DNA of 64,000 nucleotides from Hydractinia symbiolongicarpus. Taxonomy: Eukaryota > Cnidaria > Hydrozoa > Anthoathecata > Hydractiniidae. The stretch covers positions 8,804,001-8,868,000 of the forward strand of contig NC_079887.1 in the NCBI RefSeq assembly GCF_029227915.1, written 5' to 3'. Numbering within the stretch: the first letter of the stretch is position 1; each line of letters opens with the position of its first letter. Of this stretch, positions 57,685-64,000 are shown piece after piece. A program made the position numbers and the translations under genes. Below the pieces are notes generated by a model. The model saw nothing but the letters and a program-made list of their open reading frames with translations. It searched no databases and was not told the origin of the DNA.

Positions 57685-58854
57685 GTGTACAAAAAAATTC
57701 CATCATCTCTCTTAACGTACATTAAATACCTTCTTCACCAAGAGAGTGGAATTGGTATTGCAGAAATGAAGAGAAGGTATCCAGTCTATTCCAAAATGAC
57801 ATTGTTTAGGCATATGAAGGGTAACGTTGCGGTTGAGTTTGAGGACCGTCGCAAGGGAAACAGGGGCAGGCCAAGGAATATGGTGAAGGATCCATACTAC
57901 GCAAATTGACGCAACTACGTGAGACTGTTGGCACTTTTTCATCGAAGGATATCCAGACGGCTAGCTGCTCTACTCATTTGAGCAACCGTACTGTTGAAGA
58001 CAAACAAAAATATGTTTGTATCAGTGCCGAAAAAAAGGTATTTTTACTAAAGAGGATTGAACGAAACGATTATGACAAAAAATGTAAAAAATTGGCTCCA
58101 AATTTTTGGCCAGACAGTAAGTTATTAAAGAAAGGTTTGTGTTGTGTTGTTTTATACATGCCTTGCTAGTTAATTCAACTCTATTAAAACTTAAAACTTC
58201 GTTGTGCGCATTATGATATACCTGTGGGTAATTTTAGTTACATCTTCCTACCTTAATGGAACCGGCTTGGTGCACAAAACAAACCCATGCAAGGCCGCGA
58301 AAACAACAAGGACACAGATGTGGCGAAAAAGAGGTGAAGGTTTAGGCAGAGAGTGTACGGCGAAAAGAAGAAAGAAGGGCAGTGGCGGTAGGATGGCTAA
58401 GTTCATAGTAGCAATTGCGCATGGAAAAGGTGTAATTAAATGTCATCAATATGAAGGTGGTCTCAGTGGTGAGATGTGTGCGCAGTTTTTCAGAGATCTC
58501 TTTCAAGTAATGTTTGAACGTGGGAATAACTAGCGCGGGAGACTATTCCTTCAAGATGGAGACCCTTCACAAAACTCTCGTTTGTCCCGGAATGCTATGG
58601 ATTCCTTCGGTTACAGACTTTTTAAGATTCCAGCTCGTTCACCCGACCTTATCCCCATTGAAAATGTCTTTCATTTGGCTAATATCCAGCTTAAAAAAGA
58701 TGCCTTGGAAAGAAGACTGGAGAAAGAAACATATGTGCAATTCTGTCGTCGTGTAAAGAGAAAACGTTTGAATTATCCTTCGAGAGTTATCAACAAAACA
58801 ATTGGTTCCATGTCGAAACGCGTTGACAAGGTCATAAAGGTAAAGGACGTGTGA
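57685..58854 (+). pseudogene. Tc1/mariner-like DDE transposase, broken
   Basis: The N-terminal helix-turn-helix part reads SLLTYIKYLLHQESGIGIAE and YSKMTLFRHMKG. The catalytic part reads SYLNGTGLVHKTNPC, TTRTQMWRKRGEGLG, KFIVAIAHGKGVI, RLFLQDGDPSQNS and IPARSPDLIPIENVF, then a C-terminal ITKTIxSMSKR-like tail (INKTIGSMSKRVDKV). This order fits the cnidarian branch of DDE_3 transposases. Lesions are a frame change at about 57905 and a TAG at 58531-58533 just before the second catalytic Asp (58555). In addition, the first catalytic Asp is Asn (AAT at 58255, YLNGTG where YLDGTG is expected). A splice-like gap (about 58117 to 58235) may be a true intron. The copy is dead. Confidence 0.8.
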
Positions 58855-58904
58855 AAGACCTTGTAAAGCTGTGGAAGTTTTGGAGCAACGAGTAACCAAC
58901 GAGT

Positions 58905-58940
58905 AATCATTGGGTAACAATTGGGTAACAATTGGGTAAC
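58905..58940. repeat. 12-bp tandem repeat
   Basis: Three tandem copies of attgggtaacaa follow the transposase remnant, itself preceded by two copies of aacgagtaa. Confidence 0.6.
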
Positions 58941-59160
58941 CCTAGGTTGTTCAGAGGTTACCTAGCAAGATTTAACGAGTAATTAGCAAACGAAATTAGC
59001 GTTAAGTCAGTGCTAGTACAAATGACAGTAAGTCTATAGATTAGTTCTTATCTTGTAAAAATGTACTTTAATTTTTAATTGGCATATAGTTTTCGCAAAG
59101 TTGAAAGCGCAACCTGGGAATAATATTATACTATCCATGCTGGGCACCTGTAAAACAAAA

Positions 59161-60179
59161 ATGCGAACCTACCAACTGAAAGAAGCATTGTAGGATAGCG
59201 TTGGTGACGATGTTGTATACGAATATTTAAAGATAGTGGCAACAAGTGTGAATGATGTAAGGAAATATTTTAAGCCTATTTGCTTTATTTAATTGGATAA
59301 TAATGCAGAGATTTAAAATTAGTTTCAGAAAAACAATAAAGTTAGTTCGCCCACAGAATTGATCACATATGAAACGTATCTACCAGAGGCCACACGAGAT
59401 ATCATATGTATAAATTTATTGTCTAATATACTAACGATCATATTAGCAAAGTGCCTTAAATAACTTTTAAATTTTTTCACGCTAATTTTTTCAGGAAGAA
59501 CTGATGGCGCTCGATGTGTTGATATCGTGTAACATTAATAATTATCATTGAACACTAAAAGCGGTTTTCCCCAAAGAGAAAATGAGTTATGATTTGCTAT
59601 CTTAATCCTATAGGTGAAGAAGTTGATGCGTTGAATGGCGTGCTAAATGAACGGAAGTAAGTTTAACAGGCGGTATGATAGTCCATCAATAATTATAATT
59701 AGTTTCAATATAATTCCTAATTTGCAACTCATGGTTTCGTTTTTTATCTTAGGGCCTATCTGGTAAGGAAAAATGTACTTAAAGGTACTGTCAAAAAAAA
59801 TAATATTAAGAATACTTTACTTTAAATGAAAAAGATAATTTTTTTTGGTGTGCTAACTATTATTGAGAGAATTTTTATTTCTTGTTTACAAAAAGTAACA
59901 TCATCTTTTTCACAAAAACTATGGCCTCTACAAACGATTCCCCACGCTAAAAAACAAGACAGTGAATCTTGTGGGATATTTTGCGCAAAGGAAAATAAAG
60001 TTACTGTGATAATTTTAAAGGATGTTATGTAAGTTCCGGAAATAAAAAAAAGTTAAAATTTCGCTGTATCTAGTTGGCTGAGTGGATTATGCGCAATCAG
60101 CAAATCCCAGTTGAGTTCAACAAAAAAGAAGTCATTGAGTTTCGAGATGCTATTGTGAGAAAGCTGCTTTTAGGGGGAG
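59161..60179 (+). pseudogene. Ulp1/SENP-type cysteine protease (C48), broken
   Basis: Conserved blocks of the Ulp1 fold appear in order. TYQLKEAL then GDDVVYEYLKIVA occupy 59167-59262. The His block INNYH with a stop replacing the usual Trp (CAT TGA at 59546-59551) is followed by TLKAVFPKEKM. YLNPIGEEVDALNGVLNERK (about 59608-59656) comes after a frame change. PLQTIPHAKKQDSESCGIFC carries the nucleophile Cys codon at 59970. AEWIMRNQQIPVEFNKKEVI occupies the last exon-like piece, 60074-60179. A TAG at 59191 also interrupts the first block. Such proteases cleave SUMO-like conjugates and are also carried by some transposons. Here at least two stops and one frameshift make it a pseudogene. Splice-like gaps separate the blocks, so it descends from an intron-containing gene or element. 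Confidence 0.72.
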
Positions 60180-62459
60180 GTACTAAGCATCAATTTTAAA
60201 TGTTCATTCAACGTTAAATAACTAGAGCATGTTTTCATTTTCAATGTATTTTAATAAATTGGTTTTGGTTTAGAAAAAGAAGATACCTAGCATTTAAAGT
60301 TTTGCTGACTCTGGGGAAACCTTGCTGGTCCGAAAAGGAACAAGGGTCAAACAACGGATCGTTGGGCACATATCTATATTATAATACAGGCCAGTCGCGC
60401 ACAAAAATGTACTAATACAGTAGAAGTGTCCACCGGACAAAATCTACAATATCGGTAGTAAATAGATATCCAAGTTCTACGCATGTGGTAGAACGTATAA
60501 AAGTACCGGAACAGTAGTATTTAATATGCCTCGTTTCTTGTATGAGAATTCTTTTGTGAGCGGCTTCGCCCGGCGTTTGACGCCGGGCTAGGTATTAATA
60601 ATATCTATAATTAAAATTATCGATATTTTTTCGGGAAATTGTTCCTGCCTTTCCTCTTAATTTTTCCAGATTGTGTGTTTCTTGATTTTTTAGCCATCGC
60701 CGCAGAGCCTGGATTTAAAGTCATTCAATTGATATTATCAAAGTCACAAAAAAAAAGATATGGCTATGATCATATTATACATCATAACGAGACAGCTGTG
60801 AAACAATTACACTTTGAATTTACTACGTTTAAAATTTGTATATTTTTTCTTAGAATATATTTACATTTTTATGTTTGGTTAATTTTGGCGTTTAAACCGG
60901 ACATTTTAAACTGTTACCGGATCCATAGCCTATGAACTATGCCGGATCGCTATATGAAAACAAAACGATCATTTTTTTCATATCGGAAAATTATTATCTG
61001 GTCAGAAATTATTCTAAGCTGGCTAGATAGCCAAGAAAGGTGACAAAAGTGTGGGTAAATATTCCTTAGCACATCAACAAGATAAGAACTAAGGAAATAC
61101 TGAAAAGAACACCGGAGACATTTTTTGATCGCTAAAAATACTTTTGACATATTACAAGGAGTCGCGGCGCAATATTTAAAGTAAGGGGCCGAACAATTTA
61201 CCCACCATACTTGGGCAACGAAAATTTTTGATATTAAAGCTCTCTAAACATTTCTTTTCAACGAATTAAAGTGATAGAAGTGGCCTGTTGAAATAAACAA
61301 ACTAAACTAAAAATCTTTACTTCTATCTAATAAAAGAATGGGGCATGCCCTTTCTCCCCATCTCATGAGCATGACATTTCCGATACATATGGAAAGGTTG
61401 CACGGGTGTGGGTGTGGTACTATCGACCGCATAAATCAAAAATCAAAAAAACTTTATGTTACTGTCTTCTTAGATATGTCTTTGCTTTTTCACAAAGAGC
61501 TAATTACTAAAACTGAAATTTAACAGTTATTAAAAATCGGGTATCCGGTGTGTCCGTGTCTGCCGTGTGTTAGGTCCCCTATTTGTCCTGGTCCCTGGCA
61601 CCGTCGGACAAGTAAAGTGGTTGAAATTTGCCTGGCTCTATAGCTGGCTAGATAGTTTGTTTTAGAATTAGAATTTGCTTTTCAGTACGTAAAGGTTATG
61701 CTACGATTGTAATGCTTAAAATAATATTCCATTGGTGATCGTAGTAAACGCTACGTTCGTTTAACGGGTGGGTCAGGTGGATTATATTTTTATAGCTTCC
61801 CACCCATCCCCCTTTTATTTGACATTTGCTAGCTATAATTAATCTAGCTAAAGCTAGAATTGCTCTTTAAGCAAAGCCACCCTTAAACAGACAAGGTATA
61901 TGTAAAATATTTAACATGAAATCCCTGGTATGACAAACCCCATTCCAGTGTAAATCAGCCAGAGTGCTGGTCCATAAAACAGCTCTACTACCAGCTTTAG
62001 ATAACAGTAGCTAAGCCTGCCAGCTAGCTAGAGGTATTAAGGAAAAGATATAAAGAAATATATACATGCTTTTTTATAAGAGCAAGAGCAAGTCAGTTTT
62101 TGGCAAAAATTAAGACAGCTCCAGGATCAAATCATTGTTTCAAGAACAAACGAAGTCTTAATTTTTTTGTTTGGTCTCGCCTACTATAACTGCGAAATAT
62201 TATTCATATTGGGTTGATTGTTCTCAAATACAATTATAGAGCTCCATTATTGACAAAAAACACCCAATTTCGTATAAACACATGAAGTTTTGCGAAATTT
62301 GTATGAAAAAACTTGAAAGATAAGAACAGCCTCGGGTCAGATTTTAGTGGTTTTCATAAAAATAAAGTGCACTGTTTTGAGGGGGTATTTTCACTGCATG
62401 TAATTATATAAACTTTATGTATATAAGTATACTTCAGCTACATATATATACAAAAAACA
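60180..62459. other. no gene recognised
   Basis: AT-rich spacer. It contains a GC-rich hairpin gcccggcgt-ttg-acgccgggc (60568-60588) after cggcttcg, and ordinary AT-rich sequence otherwise. The promoter of the 62.46 kb gene should lie near its right end (tatatatata about 10 bp upstream of the ATG is too close to be a standard TATA box for it). Confidence 0.4.
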
Positions 62460-64000
62460 ATGGATAAAGATTCAAAAAAATTTGGTCAAAAAGGTTTTAT
62501 TGCTCAAAAGGTGTGTTTGCTATCTTTGTGTTTTTCAAAATCCATGTCAGTTCATCTTTACGTTTGTGCCAATCATAGGAATTATATAAACAAATTTCCT
62601 GTGTAGCTTTTCATTTGTGCGCAAATCACACTTATCCTTTGCCTTGTTTTAGCAATGTCAGGGATGTAAAGAAATGGTGGCGGTTGCATGTAGGACTTGT
62701 CCGGCCTGCTCACAACCTTGTGTTAAAAAAAGAAAGGTTGTGGAAAATCGGTCGTGTAATTTGACAAGGTCAAAAAGAAAGATGGAAGATATAGTAAGAT
62801 ATTTTGATGATGTTAACATTCATTCCTTTTGCCATATTCCTTCTTGGCCTTTGTCTCAATTTTTAAAATTGCAAAGTAGTGGTTTTTTTTGTGACCAGGT
62901 TTATCCTTTGTATTTTTTTTACATTTATTAGTCTAACAATATGAACCAGCACCTGGGATATGATGTGGCTGTGGTGTATGTGCGAAGAACACCCACAAAC
63001 CGCCAATACATAGATATTGCGGCCACAGAAGGCCCTATGCGCCAATTCTTGTTTCAGCAAGATGGAGGGTTGGCTGCTCAAGGTCATGCTCTTGTGAAAT
63101 TTTTCAAGAGCATGCCAAGGGGTATGGAGTTTATTGTATGGTTTATGGTGTAAACATATATTTGTCTTTCTTACATCGTTTTGAATTATATATATTTGGT
63201 TTATTGTAAACAGGCAATCGACATGGTGGACTTAACCCACAGCCTATTGAGGAAGCCCATGAAGGTAAATTATGTATAATATGTAATTAAAATAAGTTGT
63301 CTTTATTTATGGGCTTATATACATAGTATTTTCATAAATTTTTTAGATATGGCAGTTGAGGACAATGAAGGTATTGCTTTTGATAAATTGATGATGAAAA
63401 TTTGTGAAATAATATAAAAGAACTCCTATTATATCAAATATTTTTTTTTTTACACATAGCTGTCCAGGAAAATGAGAACAGAGGTATTGTTATATTAGTT
63501 TTTATTTAATTATTACCTTAATTGCACTGTCACAGAGAAAGCTATAATTGACCTGTGATAACATTTTTGAATATCTGCCATTCACAATATTCTTACCTGA
63601 TTTGTTAGTGTCTCAGTTTTTTAGTCTACACTAAAATAAATTCTATTACATTATTCCATAGATACAAGTAGTGACAAAGAAAATGAAGGTGTTTTTTTTT
63701 TGTAGTTATAGTTCTGAAATACACTTCTAATTTTTGAGAAGTTTCCTCAAATAATTATTTTTTAGCATTTGCAGCTGTTTTTTAAAAACTTATGATTGTG
63801 TTGTAGGTCCAAGCACAAGCAATGATAGCAGGTACAATCAAGAACAAGAAAATGGAGGTGCACTCACAAATTGTTTATTCTATAATTTTAAAACTAAGAG
63901 CACGATTGTTTTTGTCAAAAGTGAATTTTTATAGTACTTGCACAAGCCAGGCTATCTGCGAATAATATTAAGATAGTGAAATTATGTTGTAGGTCCTGAC
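62460..64000 (+). CDS. micro-exon gene, zinc-ribbon N-terminus, 3' end beyond window
   Basis: Exons by GT-AG signals and phase: 62460-62510, 62653-62793, 62932-63121, 63214-63264, 63347-63370, 63460-63483, 63662-63688, 63807-63857 and 63993 onward (cut by the window). The first three junctions are phases 0, 0 and 1. From 63121 on every junction is phase 1, and internal exons are 51, 24, 24, 27 and 51 nt, all multiples of three. Exon 2 encodes CQGCKEMVAVACRTCPACSQ (Cys19, Cys22, Cys33, Cys36: CxxC-x10-CPxC, zinc-ribbon-like), then a Lys/Arg-rich stretch. Exon 3 encodes YDVAVVYVRRTPTNRQYIDI and a Gln/Gly segment I do not recognise. The small exons encode acidic peptides (DMAVEDNE, AVQENENR, DTSSDKENE, GPSTSNDSSRYNQEQENG). 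Introns are short (82-178 nt). No family is recognised; start and transcript structure are inferred from sequence only. Confidence 0.6.

Noticed and set aside
60560-60590. GC-rich hairpin resembling a bacterial terminator
   Set aside because: The context is a spliced eukaryotic genome; no T-tract follows, and it matches interspersed-repeat style sequence.

Overview
The window looks like nuclear DNA of an animal, most likely a cnidarian and perhaps a hydrozoan. It is AT-rich, genes are split by GT-AG introns, intergenic stretches are long, and the transposon mix (CR1/jockey-like and YADD LINE relatives, hAT-like, Tc1-like, THAP-domain elements, many MITEs) is the kind seen in cnidarian genomes. 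The species is inferred, not demonstrated. There are no bacterial features.

Layout. (1) 0.87-9.1 kb, minus strand: a complete three-exon nuclear gene for the mitochondrial F1-ATP synthase delta subunit (ATP5F1D). Its 6.5 kb first intron holds a decayed LINE, a THAP-bearing DNA transposon and a second LINE fragment split by a hAT-type MITE. (2) 10.6-13.7 kb: an apparently intact hAT-like element with a 781-residue transposase. (3) 14.7-18.9 kb, minus strand: a complete five-exon proton-coupled oligopeptide transporter gene (SLC15 family, closest to SLC15A3/A4), 591 aa with every exon phase consistent. (4) 19.6-25.3 kb: MITEs, 53-bp tandem repeats, a LINE 3' tail, an integrase fragment and a 690-bp palindromic element. 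(5) 26-44.8 kb: a gene-poor stretch with short repeats and hairpins. (6) 44.9-50.5 kb, plus strand: a two-exon gene for a type I membrane protein that I cannot place in any family. A small exon encodes a signal peptide and is joined in phase across a 3.6 kb intron to one large exon. (7) 57.3-60.2 kb: a foldback MITE, a broken Tc1-like transposase and a broken Ulp1-type (C48) protease. (8) 62.46 kb to the window end, plus strand: the 5' part of an unrecognised gene. It has a Cys-rich zinc-ribbon-like N-terminus and then a run of very small exons (51, 24, 24, 27, 51 nt), all symmetric phase 1-1, encoding acidic Asn/Glu/Ser-rich peptides. It runs off the window.

The two conserved genes (ATP5F1D, SLC15-like) are ordinary metabolic and transport genes. 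The two unrecognised genes are the most promising novelties. The micro-exon gene has an architecture in which any small exon can be skipped without a frameshift, so it could yield many protein variants. The 48.6 kb gene encodes a predicted surface glycoprotein with a possible internal repeat and a long acidic cytoplasmic tail. All exon models come from reading splice signals and phases by eye, without transcript data.
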